Positions 17,783 to 26,245 of a stretch of 64,000 bases of DNA are shown piece by piece. A program made the translations under genes and the position numbers. Source of the stretch: Micromonospora mirobrigensis. GTDB taxonomy: Bacteria > Actinomycetota > Actinomycetes > Mycobacteriales > Micromonosporaceae. Positions within the stretch are counted from its first letter, which is position 1. Every line of letters starts with the position of its first letter. The notes below the pieces were generated by a model that saw nothing but the letters and a program-made list of their open reading frames with translations, searched no databases and was not told the origin of the DNA. The stretch lies in contig NZ_FMCX01000004.1 in NCBI RefSeq assembly GCF_900091555.1, positions 62,001-126,000 on the forward strand, written 5' to 3'.

Positions 17783-18211
17783 TCAGGCGTTGATCTCCCG
17801 GCGCCCGTTGCCGTTGGCGGCCGTGACGCTGATCCGCCGGGGCTTGGCCCGCTCGGCGATCGGGATGCGCAGGGTGAGCACCCCGTTGTCGTAGCCGGCC
17901 TCCAGCCGGTCGGTGTCCAGGGTGTCGCCGAGGAACAGCTGGCGGCTGAAGGTGCCCATCGGCCGCTCGGCGGCGACCAGCTCCACCGTGTCGCCGGTGG
18001 GCCGCCGGCGCTGCGCGCGGACGGTCAGCACGTTGCGCTCGACGGTGCAGTCGATGCTGTCCGGGTCGACGCCGGGCAGGTCGAACGCGGCGTAGAACCA
18101 GTCCCCGTCCCGGTAGGCGTCCAGGTGCATGACGGCCGGGCGGGTGGCGGTGCTGAACAGCTGCTCGGCGAGGCGGTCGATCTCGCGGAACGGGCCGGTA
18201 CGCATCAACAT
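17783..18211 (-). CDS. Hsp20/alpha-crystallin small heat-shock protein
   Basis: ATP-independent holdase that keeps unfolding proteins soluble. The 142-residue protein begins MLMRTGPFREIDRLAEQLFS, as in mycobacterial Hsp18/20, and the alpha-crystallin domain runs from DWFYAAFDLPGVDPDSIDCT to GYDNGVLTLRIPIAERAKP. The ATG at 18211 has GAGGAG eight bases upstream. A HAIR-type inverted repeat (18261-18281) lies 50 bases upstream, so the gene is probably repressed by HspR and induced by heat. A strong terminator follows. Confidence 0.93.
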   Translation of the reverse strand: MLMRTGPFREIDRLAEQLFSTATRPAVMHLDAYRDGDWFYAAFDLPGVDPDSIDCTVERNVLTVRAQRRRPTGDTVELVAAERPMGTFSRQLFLGDTLDTDRLEAGYDNGVLTLRIPIAERAKPRRISVTAANGNGRREINA

Positions 18212-18260
18212 CGGTGTGTCTCCTCGGTTCTCCAGGTGCCGAAGGTCTCGTGGGCCGCGA

Positions 18261-18281
18261 GTTGAGCCGATGGGACTCAAC
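18261..18281. promoter_or_regulatory. HAIR-like HspR operator upstream of hsp20
   Basis: GTTGAGC-N7-ACTCAAC matches 11 of 14 positions of the actinobacterial HAIR consensus CTTGAGT-N7-ACTCAAG with exact N7 spacing. It lies directly upstream of the hsp20 gene, the kind of gene HspR controls. Confidence 0.65.
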
Positions 18282-18295
18282 TTCCTCTTCTCTAT

Positions 18296-18811
18296 TTAGC
18301 GCGCCGGGCAGGTCTCGTCAAGGGCGCCCGTCAGCGGCTTCTCGAACCAGTGCTGCGCGTACGGACCGTCGTTGAACGCCGGGATCTCGGCGTACCCGTG
18401 CCGGGCGTACAGCGCGCGGGCCTCGACCAGGTCCGAGCGGGTGTCCAGCCGGATCCGGGTGGCCCCCGCCGCGGCGGCCCGCCGCTCGACCTCGGCCAGC
18501 AGCGCCGCCCCGCCACCACTCCCGCGGTGCGCCGGGTCGACGAAGACCCGGGTCAGCTCCGCCCACCCGGGCCGCCACCGCAGCCCCGCGCAGCCGGCCG
18601 GCGTACCGCCCCGGTCCGCCACCAGCAGCACACCGGTCGGCGGGGCCAGATCGTCGCTGGGAAAGGCGCTCATCGCCTCGGCCACCTCCCGCCGCCGGGC
18701 GGGTCGCCGGTACCAACGGCCCACGATCTCGTCGTAGTAGCGCCACAGCAGGGCCGCGGCGTCGGGGTCGTCGGGTTGGGCGCTGCGCAGCGTCCACGTC
18801 GAGGTCGTCAC
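18296..18811 (-). CDS. GNAT-family N-acetyltransferase
   Basis: A 171-residue acetyltransferase. The acetyl-CoA loop motif is in DPAHRGSGGGAALLAEVERR, preceded by ELTRVFV and followed by the RIRLDTRSDLVEARALYARH helix and GYAEIPAFNDGPYAQHWFEK. This end is typical of GNATs acting on small metabolites or antibiotics, but the substrate is unknown. It is transcribed leftwards upstream of hsp20; the HAIR site separates them, so hsp20 has its own promoter. Confidence 0.88.
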   Translation of the reverse strand: MTTSTWTLRSAQPDDPDAAALLWRYYDEIVGRWYRRPARRREVAEAMSAFPSDDLAPPTGVLLVADRGGTPAGCAGLRWRPGWAELTRVFVDPAHRGSGGGAALLAEVERRAAAAGATRIRLDTRSDLVEARALYARHGYAEIPAFNDGPYAQHWFEKPLTGALDETCPAR

Positions 18812-18856
18812 GCTCCGATCCTCGACGCCCGGTCAACGGGGTTTCCGGCCACGGCC

Positions 18857-19354
18857 TCAGGCGTCGGGGCGCTCGGCGACGAGCATGACCCGGCGCAGCA
18901 GGTCGGCCAGCTGCCGGCGTTCGGCCGGGTCGAGGACCTCGAGGAGGCGGTGCTCCTCGTCGCCCTGCACCTCCATCGCAGCGTGCCAGGCCGCCCACCC
19001 GGCGTCGGTGAGCTCCACGTCGACCCGGCGGCGGTCGACGGTGGAGGGGATGCGGCGCACGTAGCCGCGCCGCAGCAGCGCGTCGACCCGCGCGGTCACC
19101 GAGGCGGGTGCCATCCGCAGGTCGTCGGCGAGCTCCGAGGGGGCGGCCCGGCCGCCGCGTCCGGCCAGGGTGTGCAGGGTGTCGTACTCGTGGGCCGGCA
19201 GGTCGTGGTCGGCCAGCACCCGCTCCTTGACGGCCCGCAGGTGGCGGGTCAGGTAGAGCATCCGGACCACCGCGCCCTCCACGTCGGGGTCCAGCTCCGG
19301 CAGGACGGGCAGCCAGCGGGCGACATGGGCGTCGGTGCGGTCGCGGTCACTCAC
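18857..19354 (-). CDS. MarR-family transcription regulator
   Basis: A 165-residue winged-helix regulator: HEYDTLHTLAGRGGRAAPSE, LADDLRMAPASVTARVDALL recognition region and VRRIPSTVDRRRVDVELTDA wing. It is divergent from an MFS transporter and is probably its repressor. GTG at 19354 is preferred over a TTG at 19375 because TACACT (-10) ends 6 bases before it, giving a leaderless start. The intergenic region carries two good palindromes covering the transporter promoter. Confidence 0.88.
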   Translation of the reverse strand: MSDRDRTDAHVARWLPVLPELDPDVEGAVVRMLYLTRHLRAVKERVLADHDLPAHEYDTLHTLAGRGGRAAPSELADDLRMAPASVTARVDALLRRGYVRRIPSTVDRRRVDVELTDAGWAAWHAAMEVQGDEEHRLLEVLDPAERRQLADLLRRVMLVAERPDA

Positions 19355-19360
19355 CCCACC

Positions 19361-19416
19361 AGTGTACGTCGACAACGAAATATTCGTTGACGAAAGGTTC
19401 GACGTCGAACTACATT
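19361..19416. promoter_or_regulatory. Divergent leaderless promoters with two palindromic operators
   Basis: Rightward promoter: TTGACG (19387-19392), 18-bp spacer, TACATT (19411-19416), start codon seven bases later. Leftward -10: TACACT (19366-19361), six bases before GTG. Operator 1, CAACGAA-ATA-TTCGTTG, lies in 19369-19393 and covers the -35 and the leftward upstream region; its arms extend to 11 bp with one mismatch. Operator 2, GTTCGACGTCGAAC (19397-19410), fills the rightward spacer. Binding at either would block both genes. Confidence 0.65.
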
Positions 19417-19422
19417 CTGGCG

Positions 19423-20658
19423 ATGACCCACCCCCTGCGGCTGCCCGCCTTCCGCCTGCTCTTCATCGGCCGTACGGCCTCCGCCGTCGGCGACGCCGTC
19501 GTGCCGGTCGCCCTGGCCCTGGCCGTGCTGCGCGTCACCGGCTCCGCCGGCGCGCTGGCCCTCGTGCTGAGCTGCGCGATGGTGCCCAAGCTGCTGCTGC
19601 TCCCCCTCGGGGGCGTGATCGCCGACCGCTTCCCCGCCCGCAAGGTCGCCATCGTCACCGACCTGGTCCGCGGCGCCGCCCAACTCGCCGTCGGCCTGGA
19701 ACTGCTCGGCGGCAGCCCCGCCCTGACCCACCTCGCGGTCGCCTCCGCCATCGGCGGCGCCGCCTCCGCGTTCGCCATGCCCACCGCGTCACCGCTGGTC
19801 GCCGGGACCGTCGAGCCCGCCCACCGGCAACGCGCCAACGCGCTGATGGGCGCCACCGCCAACGCCAGCCGGCTCGCCGGCCCCGCCCTGGCCGGCCTGC
19901 TGATCTGGACCGTCGGCCCCGGCTGGGCCTTCGTCCTGGACGCCGCCACCTTCGCCGTCAGCGCCGCCCTGCTGACCGCCATCCGGGTACGCCACGTCCC
20001 GGTGCCCAAGCGATCGCTGCGCGCCGACCTGGCGTCCGGCTGGCAGGAGGTGCGCACCCGCGACTGGTACTGGTCCAGCCTGATCGCCCACGGCGTCTGG
20101 AACGGCGCCGCCGCCGTGCTGCTCGTCGTCGGCCCGGTGGTCGCCGTGCAACGCCTCGGCGGCGAAGGGGTCTGGGTGCTCATGCAGCAGGTCGGCGGGG
20201 TGGGCCTGCTGGCCGGCTCGCTGCTGGCCACCCGCGCCCGCCCCACCCGCCCGGTCCTGGTCGGCAACCTGGCCCTGGCCGGGTACGCGGCGCCGCTGCT
20301 CCTGCTCGGCCTCACCGCGCCCGCGGTGCTCGTGATCCCCGCCTACGGCCTGGCGCTGGCCGCCCTCGGCTTCCTCAACCCGGTCTGGGAGACCGTCGTG
20401 CAGGACCGGATCCCTGCCCACGCGCTGGCCCGGGTCAGCTCCTACGACTGGCTGGTGTCGCTGGCCGCGATGCCCGTCGGCTACGCCCTCGCCCCGCTCG
20501 CCGCCCGGGCCTGGGGGACGTCCGCCCCGCTGTTCGTGGCAGCGGCGCTGGTCGCCCTGTTCTGCGCCGGCACCGCGGCCGTCCCCGGCGTACGACGAGT
20601 GACCTGGACCACCGCCCCGGCCGACGCCGCCCCGCAGCCCGCGGCCGCGACCCGCTAG
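19423..20658 (+). CDS. MFS efflux-type transporter
   Basis: A 411-residue integral membrane protein with about twelve hydrophobic segments. The loop-2/3 motif is GGVIADRFPARKV, and PAFRLLFIGRTASAVGDAVV at the N-terminus is typical of the DHA3-like (enterobactin/macrolide exporter) MFS group. ATG at 19423 follows the predicted leaderless promoter; an in-frame upstream ATG would lie in the operator. With a divergent MarR regulator it is probably an inducible exporter of a toxic compound. It overlaps the convergent cupin gene by 4 bp at their stop codons. Confidence 0.88.
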   Translation: MTHPLRLPAFRLLFIGRTASAVGDAVVPVALALAVLRVTGSAGALALVLSCAMVPKLLLLPLGGVIADRFPARKVAIVTDLVRGAAQLAVGLELLGGSPALTHLAVASAIGGAASAFAMPTASPLVAGTVEPAHRQRANALMGATANASRLAGPALAGLLIWTVGPGWAFVLDAATFAVSAALLTAIRVRHVPVPKRSLRADLASGWQEVRTRDWYWSSLIAHGVWNGAAAVLLVVGPVVAVQRLGGEGVWVLMQQVGGVGLLAGSLLATRARPTRPVLVGNLALAGYAAPLLLLGLTAPAVLVIPAYGLALAALGFLNPVWETVVQDRIPAHALARVSSYDWLVSLAAMPVGYALAPLAARAWGTSAPLFVAAALVALFCAGTAAVPGVRRVTWTTAPADAAPQPAAATR

Positions 20659-21056
20659 GGCGCCAGGGGATGCCCGGTGGTGGCGTCGACGTGCTCGGGC
20701 ACCGCCTCGTGACGGTCGCCGACACTCGACGTACCCGACGGTTCGAACATCAGGATCGACGCCCCGCCCGGGGCGGACGGCCGATGCTCCACCCCACGCG
20801 GCACCACGAACACCGCGCCGGTGGGCAGCACCACCTCCCGCTGCCCACCGTCCGCGCCGACGCGCAACGCGATCCGCAGCTCCCCGTCGAGGACCAGGAA
20901 GAACTCGTCGGTGTCGTCGTGGGCGTGCCACACGTGCTCACCGGCCACCTTCGCGATCCGCACGTCGTAGTCGTTGACCGTGGTGACGACGCGCGGACTC
21001 CACAACTGGTCGAAGCGCCCCAGGGCGGCGGCCAGTTCGATCGGCTCAGGGCTCAT
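20655..21056 (-). CDS. Cupin-domain protein
   Basis: A 133-residue single-cupin protein. Motif 1 is HVWHAHDDTDEFFLVLDGEL with metal-binding His/His/Glu, motif 2 is VPRGVEHRPSAP with the fourth ligand His. It is short and lacks other domains; enzymatic (isomerase, dioxygenase) or sensing roles are all possible. ATG at 21056 gives MSPEPIEL. No operon partner; the 3' end overlaps the MFS gene tail to tail. Confidence 0.88.
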   Translation of the reverse strand: MSPEPIELAAALGRFDQLWSPRVVTTVNDYDVRIAKVAGEHVWHAHDDTDEFFLVLDGELRIALRVGADGGQREVVLPTGAVFVVPRGVEHRPSAPGGASILMFEPSGTSSVGDRHEAVPEHVDATTGHPLAP

Positions 21057-21121
21057 GTACCCATCGTCACGCATCGCGCCCACGCCCGGCGCCCCCGATC
21101 GGCCCGGCCATACTGGTTCCC

Positions 21122-21940
21122 ATGCTCTGGGGTGTCAGCGGACCGCTCTTCCTCCTCGACTACCTCGCCGCCGTCGCCGGGGCGCTCGCCGTCGCCCTGG
21201 CGGTACGCGCGGCGACCGGCCGGCGCGTCCGGGGCGCGGAACCGGACACCGTCGAACTGGCGTACCTGACCGACCGGGCGGGCCTGGCCTGCCAGGTCGG
21301 CGTGGCCGCCCTGCGCCGCGCCGGCGTGGTCCACCTCGGCGGACTGGCCACCATGTCGGTCGACGGTCCCCCACCACCGCGCTCCGCGCAGCTGGTGCGC
21401 GCCCTGCACGCCGCGCTACGCCGGCCGCAGACCTGGGCCGCCGTGCTCGCCGACCCCACCGTCGGCCGGGCCCTGCGCCGGCTCGTCGGCCGCCTGGTCC
21501 GCGACGGCTGGCTGCTCACCCCCGCCCAGCGACGCCGCGTCGCGCTGGCCACCGTGCCGCTGTTCGCCGTCGCCGCCGTCGGCGTGACCCGGCTGGTCGA
21601 CAGCGCCGTCGAGCACCGCGACGCCGGCACCCCGGCGTCGGTGGCCGGCCTGCTGCTGTGCTGCCTGGCCACCGCGCTCGGCGGCTGGTGGCTGTGCGAG
21701 GTGCCCGAGACCGGCGCCGCGGCCCGCCGGCTGCTGCGCCGGCGACGGCGGTCCCTCGCCGAACTCAACCCCGAACTGCGCCCCACCTACGCCGGACGCG
21801 GCACCGACGAGTTGCTCGCCGCCGCCGCGGTGTTCGGGCCTCGCCCGCTGCTCGCCATCGACCCACGCTTCGCCGTGCAGATCGGCGTCGACCCCGAGCG
21901 CACCCGCCCCACCACCCCGCCGAAGCTCGCCCGGCGCTGA
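21122..21940 (+). CDS. TIGR04222-type membrane protein
   Basis: A 272-residue protein with membrane segments at about residues 7-30, 140-160 and 175-195. The N-terminal MLWGVSGPLFLLDYLAAVAG and the segment DTVELAYLTDRAGLACQVGV match an actinobacterial family annotated only as TIGR04222 domain membrane protein. A basic stretch (RRLLRRRRRS) follows the last membrane segment, so the C-terminal tail is probably cytoplasmic. Function unknown. It converges on the VWA lipoprotein gene 10 bases away. Confidence 0.72.
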   Translation: MLWGVSGPLFLLDYLAAVAGALAVALAVRAATGRRVRGAEPDTVELAYLTDRAGLACQVGVAALRRAGVVHLGGLATMSVDGPPPPRSAQLVRALHAALRRPQTWAAVLADPTVGRALRRLVGRLVRDGWLLTPAQRRRVALATVPLFAVAAVGVTRLVDSAVEHRDAGTPASVAGLLLCCLATALGGWWLCEVPETGAAARRLLRRRRRSLAELNPELRPTYAGRGTDELLAAAAVFGPRPLLAIDPRFAVQIGVDPERTRPTTPPKLARR

Positions 21941-21950
21941 CCGGCCGCCG

Positions 21951-23429
21951 TCAGCGCAGCTCGTCGGCCGCGCGGATCACCCTGCCCAGGTCCCGCACGT
22001 CCCCGTCGTCGGTCTCCGCCGCCGCCCGGTCGGCGATCGTCGCCAGCTCGTCCAGGTGCGCCGGCCGGTCCTGGCGCAGCGCCTGCGCGAACCAGGCCGC
22101 CGCGTAGCAGGTCCGCAACCGCGCCGACGCCTCGGTGAAGTCCCGGTCCAGGTCGGCGACGCTCACCGACGCGTACGTCTCGGCCGGCTCCCGGCTGCGC
22201 GGATCCGCCCACCGCACCTGCACCCGGGCGGCCCGCGCCGACGCCTGCACCCCGTCGGCCAGCCGCACCTCGTACAGCGCGGTCACGCTGTGCCCCGGGC
22301 CCACCTCGCCGCCGTCGACCCGGTCGTCGCGGAAGTCCTCGTCGGCGACCGCCCGGTTGTCGTAGCCCACCAGCCGGTACGAACGCACGGTGTCCTTCTC
22401 GAACGTCACCTGCACCTTCGCGTCCAACGCCCGCACGGCCAACGTCGCCGGCAGCTGCTCGACGAACACCTTGCGGGCCTGCCCGGGATCGCTGACGTAC
22501 ACGGCGAACCCGTCGCCCCGGTCGGCCAGCTGCTCCATCAGCTCGTCGCCGTACTCACTGCCGACGCCCACGCCCAGCATCGCGATCTGCTTCTCCGCCT
22601 CGGCGCGTACCCGGCGCAGGATCGGCTCCGCGTCGGTGCTGCCCACGTTCGCCAGCCCGTCGGAGAGCACGATCACCCGGTTGGTGCCGCCGGCCCGGAA
22701 CCCGTCCCGCGCCACCCGGTAGCCCAGCGTCAGCCCGGCCTCCAGGTTGGTGCTGGACCGGGTGTGCAGCGCGTCCACCGCGTCGTGCAGCGCGCCGGAG
22801 TCGGAGACCCGGGTCATCTCGCGGACCACCCGCGCCTCGTCGCTGAACTCGACGATCGCGATCGAGTCGGTCGGCCGCAGCTGGTCCACCAGGGTGTGCA
22901 GCGCGTCCTTCACCAGGTCCAGCCGGCCCGGCTCGTCCATCGACCCGGACACGTCGACGACGAAGGTCAGCGCGGCGTCCGGGCGGGTGCGCGCATCCTC
23001 CGACCGGGTCTGCAGGCCGACCCGCAGCAACCGGGTCTGTCCGCCAGCCTCGGCGTCGCGGGGCAGCCGGGCGCCGTCGGTGTGGATGGCGAACCCGTCG
23101 CCGGCCGGCTCCGGGTAGTCCTGCCGGAACGAGTTGACGAACTCCTCGGGCCGTACCTCAGCGGGCCGCGGCAACCGGCCGTCGCGCACCAACCGGCGGG
23201 TGTAGCCGTACGACGCGGTGTCCACGTCGACCCCGAAGGTGGACCGCGCGTCCTGCCGCGTCTGCGTGTCGCCGTCGCCGACGGCCGCACCCTCCTCCCG
23301 GTACGGCGCCGGCGCCGGCCGATCCGCGTTGCTGCCGCGCCCGGTGGGGCCACCCGCGGAGCAGGCGGTGACCGACATGGCGGCCAGCAGCACCCCCGAC
23401 AGCAGCGCCATCCGTCGTCTGTGGACCAT
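21951..23429 (-). CDS. YfbK-like von Willebrand factor A lipoprotein
   Basis: A 492-residue secreted lipoprotein. The signal ends in VTACSAG, a lipobox, so Cys23 would be lipid-anchored outside the membrane. Next come the YfbK N-terminal region (FGVDVDTASYGYTRRLV), a VWA domain with the MIDAS motif DVSGSMDE and SDGLANVGSTD, and the YfbK C-terminal region with VRALDAKVQVTFEKD and YRLVGYDNR. Ligand and partner are unknown; the metal site looks intact. GGAGGAAGC precedes the ATG. It stands alone. Confidence 0.9.
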   Translation of the reverse strand: MVHRRRMALLSGVLLAAMSVTACSAGGPTGRGSNADRPAPAPYREEGAAVGDGDTQTRQDARSTFGVDVDTASYGYTRRLVRDGRLPRPAEVRPEEFVNSFRQDYPEPAGDGFAIHTDGARLPRDAEAGGQTRLLRVGLQTRSEDARTRPDAALTFVVDVSGSMDEPGRLDLVKDALHTLVDQLRPTDSIAIVEFSDEARVVREMTRVSDSGALHDAVDALHTRSSTNLEAGLTLGYRVARDGFRAGGTNRVIVLSDGLANVGSTDAEPILRRVRAEAEKQIAMLGVGVGSEYGDELMEQLADRGDGFAVYVSDPGQARKVFVEQLPATLAVRALDAKVQVTFEKDTVRSYRLVGYDNRAVADEDFRDDRVDGGEVGPGHSVTALYEVRLADGVQASARAARVQVRWADPRSREPAETYASVSVADLDRDFTEASARLRTCYAAAWFAQALRQDRPAHLDELATIADRAAAETDDGDVRDLGRVIRAADELR

Positions 23430-23590
23430 GCTTCCTCCGCGAGGGCGAGGGGTGGGCGACCCGAACGGGTCCCGGCATGGTCATTGGACGCGCCCCGGCG
23501 CGCCGACGGCTCCCGCCGTGGCCGAGTCGAGACCCAAGCGTGAACGTCGTTACCGTTTCGTGGGCGGCGCGTTACCGAAGCCGCCGGCCC

Positions 23591-24619
23591 TCAGCCCGCC
23601 GGCAGCTCCCGGCCGCGCTGGCGCACCCCCGCCTCGCCGTACGGGTAGTCGGCGACCGGCGGGGCGCTTGCCTCGTCCAGCAGCCGGGTGTCCTCGGCGT
23701 CCAGCCGCAGGTCCGCCGCGGTCAGGTTGTCGTCCAACTGGTCGGTGGTGCGGGCGCCCAGGATCACCGAGGTCACCGCCGGCCGGTCCGCCAGCCAGGC
23801 CAACGCCACCGCCGACATGGACACCGCGCGCCGCTGCGCCACCTCGCGCACCGCGTCGACCACCCGCCAGGTGCGCTCCTGCGCGTTGCGCCCCGCGTAC
23901 GCCTCGACGCCACGCTCCGGGTCCTCACCGAGGCGGGTGGCGCCGGTCGGCGGGGTGTCGCGCCGGTACTTGCCGGTCAACCAGCCCCCACCCAGCGGCG
24001 ACCAGGGCAGGATGCCGATGTCCTCGTTCTCGCACACCGGCACGATCTCGAACTCGATCTCCCGCACCAGCAGGTTGTACTGCGGTTGCAGGGTCACGAT
24101 CGGGGTCAGCCCCAGATGGTCGGTGAGCAGGGCGGCCTTCTGCAACTGCCAACCGGTGAAGTTGCTGACCCCGGCGTAGCGGATCTTCCCCGCCCGCACC
24201 GCGTCGTCGAAGAAGCGCAGCGTCTCCGGCAGCGGCGTCAACGGATCCCAGGCGTGCGCCTGGTACAGGTCGACGTACTCCACGCCGAGGCGGCGCAGGC
24301 TGGCGTCCAGGGCGCGGGTCAGGTGCACCCGGGACAGTCCGGCGTCGTTGGCCCCCGGGCCCATCGGGAACCGGCCCTTGGTGGCGATCACCAGCTGGTC
24401 GCGCAGCTCCGGGTGGCGGCGCAGCCACCGGCCGACGATCTCCTCGGACACCCCGGTGGAGTAGACGTCGGCCGTGTCGACGAAGGTGCCGCCGGCCTCG
24501 ACGTACCGGTCCAGCTGGGCGAAGCTGCCGGCCTCGTCGGTTTCCGCGCCGAAGGTCATCGTCCCCAGGGCCAGGGTCGACACCACCGTGCCGGTGCCGC
24601 CGAGGGTGCGGTATCGCAT
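23591..24619 (-). CDS. Aldo/keto reductase
   Basis: NAD(P)H-dependent oxidoreductase with the AKR TIM barrel, 342 residues. LGTMTFGAETDEAG is followed by FVDTADVYSTGVSEEIVGRW with the catalytic Asp/Tyr, the catalytic Lys in VIATKGRFPMG, and YVDLYQAHAWDP with the active-site His. Late SVILGARTTDQLDDNL binds the cofactor. ATG at 24619 has GGAGG six bases upstream. The best general match is the YajO/Tas-like AKR group; substrate unknown. The 160-bp gap to the VWA gene (23430-23590) holds nothing recognisable. Confidence 0.92.
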   Translation of the reverse strand: MRYRTLGGTGTVVSTLALGTMTFGAETDEAGSFAQLDRYVEAGGTFVDTADVYSTGVSEEIVGRWLRRHPELRDQLVIATKGRFPMGPGANDAGLSRVHLTRALDASLRRLGVEYVDLYQAHAWDPLTPLPETLRFFDDAVRAGKIRYAGVSNFTGWQLQKAALLTDHLGLTPIVTLQPQYNLLVREIEFEIVPVCENEDIGILPWSPLGGGWLTGKYRRDTPPTGATRLGEDPERGVEAYAGRNAQERTWRVVDAVREVAQRRAVSMSAVALAWLADRPAVTSVILGARTTDQLDDNLTAADLRLDAEDTRLLDEASAPPVADYPYGEAGVRQRGRELPAG

Positions 24620-24734
24620 GGGCTTCCTCCCAGGTCGTCGCCGGTGACCCGCCGATCCTGCCACCGCCGGCCACGGCCCGCAGCGCAGACCGCCCCCGCT
24701 GCGCCCCACCGGGCGATGCGGCAGAGTGGGGCCC

Positions 24735-26210
24735 GTGACGACGGCGAACGTGCAGGGCCCGACCGGGGTGGTGTTCCCCGAGATCCGCGGTACGCGCAGC
24801 ACCAGCGCGCTGGGCCGGTTGGTGGTGGCCGACGCGCTGCGCGCCGTCGACCCGGTGGGCGCCCGCGCCGCCGAACACGAGACCGACTGGCGGCACGGCT
24901 ACCTCGGCCACTTCCGCCGGCTGGTCGAGGCCGGCCTGCTCTCCCGCGAGGCGGCGCTGAGCGTGGCCCGCGACGGCCTGACCGCCCTGCACACCCGGAT
25001 GCGCTACCGGCCCGACGGCGGCGCGGAGGTGCCGCTGGGCCAGGCGTGCGACCTGCCCGACGGCGAACCACTGGCCACCGCCACCGTCACCGGGGGCGGC
25101 GACGTGGAGCGGGAGTTCTCCCTGCCGTACCGGGGGCAGCGGCTGCGCGGCGACGACCTGCGCCGCCGCCTCGACGCCTGGGTGGACGCCGGCGTGGTCG
25201 AGCCGACCTGCGCCGAGGCGGTCCGCGCGGTCCTGGCCAACCCCGATTGGCTGGACCTGCGCGACCAGCGGATCGTGGTGCTCGGCGCCGGCGCCGAGAT
25301 GGGCCCCCTGCCGTCGGTGCTGCGCTGGGGCGGCGACGTGGTCGCCGTCGACCTGCCCCGCCCGGAGATCTGGCGCCGGGTGCTGCGCACCGCCCGCCGC
25401 CACGGCGGACGGCTGCACCTGCCGGTACGCCCCGGCACCGCCGGCGACGACGCGGCCCTCGCCCAGGGCGCCGGCGCGGACCTGCTGCACCGCCTCCCGC
25501 AGGCCACCGCCTGGCTGCGCGGCGTCGACGGGCGCCTGGTGCTCGGCAACTACGTCTACGCGGACGGCGCCACCAACGTGCGGGTCGCCACCGCCGTGGA
25601 CGCCCTGACCGTCGCGTTGACCGGGGAACGCCCCGACGTCGCGCTGGCCTTCCTGGCCACCCCCACCGACGTGTACGCCGTCCCCGGCGAGGCCGTCGCC
25701 CACGCCGAACACGGCTACGCGGCCCGTGGCCTGGCCCGCCGTTCGCTGCGGGTGCTCTCCGGCGGCCGGCTGCTGCACCGCAACTACCCGCCCGGCGCCG
25801 ACCCCGGCGTCAACGACAGCCTCGTCCCCCAGCAGGGCCCGAACTACGCCCTGGCCAAACGCCTGCAACGGTGGCGGGCGGCGGTGGCCCGCGACAACGG
25901 GGCGACGGTGTCGTTCAGCGTGGCGCCGCCCACGCGTACCCGGTCGGTGCTGCGCAACCGGGCCCTCGCGGCCGCGTACGCCGGGGCGCACCGCTTCGGC
26001 GTCGAGGTGTTCGAACCGGCCACCAGCAACACCCTGATGGCCGCGCTGCTCGTGCACGACCTGCGCACCGGAGGTGGCCCGGCGCAACCACACCCGTGGC
26101 AGGACGAGGCGTACGCCGCCGCCCACGGCGGCCTGTGGCGCATCCCGTACGCCCCGCGCAGCGCCCTCGGCCTGGCGGTGCTGCTCGGCCTGGGCGGCGC
26201 CCGGGCCTGA
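24735..26210 (+). CDS. Large protein of unknown function with a Rossmann-like core
   Basis: A 491-residue soluble protein without a family I recognise. Residues about 175-200 (DQRIVVLGAGAEMGPLPSVL followed by WGGDVVAVDLPR) look like a nucleotide-binding betaalphabeta unit with a GxGxxxG-like loop and an acidic residue after the second strand, as in NAD- or SAM-binding proteins. Other conserved-looking blocks are FPEIRGTRSTSALGRL at the N-terminus, LVLGNYVYADGATNVRVATA, and HRNYPPGADPGVNDSLVPQQ. No membrane segment or signal. GTG at 24735 or 24726 could be the start. Transcribed divergently from the aldo/keto reductase. Confidence 0.6.
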   Translation: MTTANVQGPTGVVFPEIRGTRSTSALGRLVVADALRAVDPVGARAAEHETDWRHGYLGHFRRLVEAGLLSREAALSVARDGLTALHTRMRYRPDGGAEVPLGQACDLPDGEPLATATVTGGGDVEREFSLPYRGQRLRGDDLRRRLDAWVDAGVVEPTCAEAVRAVLANPDWLDLRDQRIVVLGAGAEMGPLPSVLRWGGDVVAVDLPRPEIWRRVLRTARRHGGRLHLPVRPGTAGDDAALAQGAGADLLHRLPQATAWLRGVDGRLVLGNYVYADGATNVRVATAVDALTVALTGERPDVALAFLATPTDVYAVPGEAVAHAEHGYAARGLARRSLRVLSGGRLLHRNYPPGADPGVNDSLVPQQGPNYALAKRLQRWRAAVARDNGATVSFSVAPPTRTRSVLRNRALAAAYAGAHRFGVEVFEPATSNTLMAALLVHDLRTGGGPAQPHPWQDEAYAAAHGGLWRIPYAPRSALGLAVLLGLGGARA

Positions 26211-26245
26211 GGTTTCCTTGTCTTGGCGCTCGGGAAGGCATTTCC

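Noticed and set aside
16460..18300. An integrative element around the tyrosine recombinase
   Set aside because: No tRNA, attachment repeats, excisionase or phage genes; neighbours are ordinary chromosomal genes.
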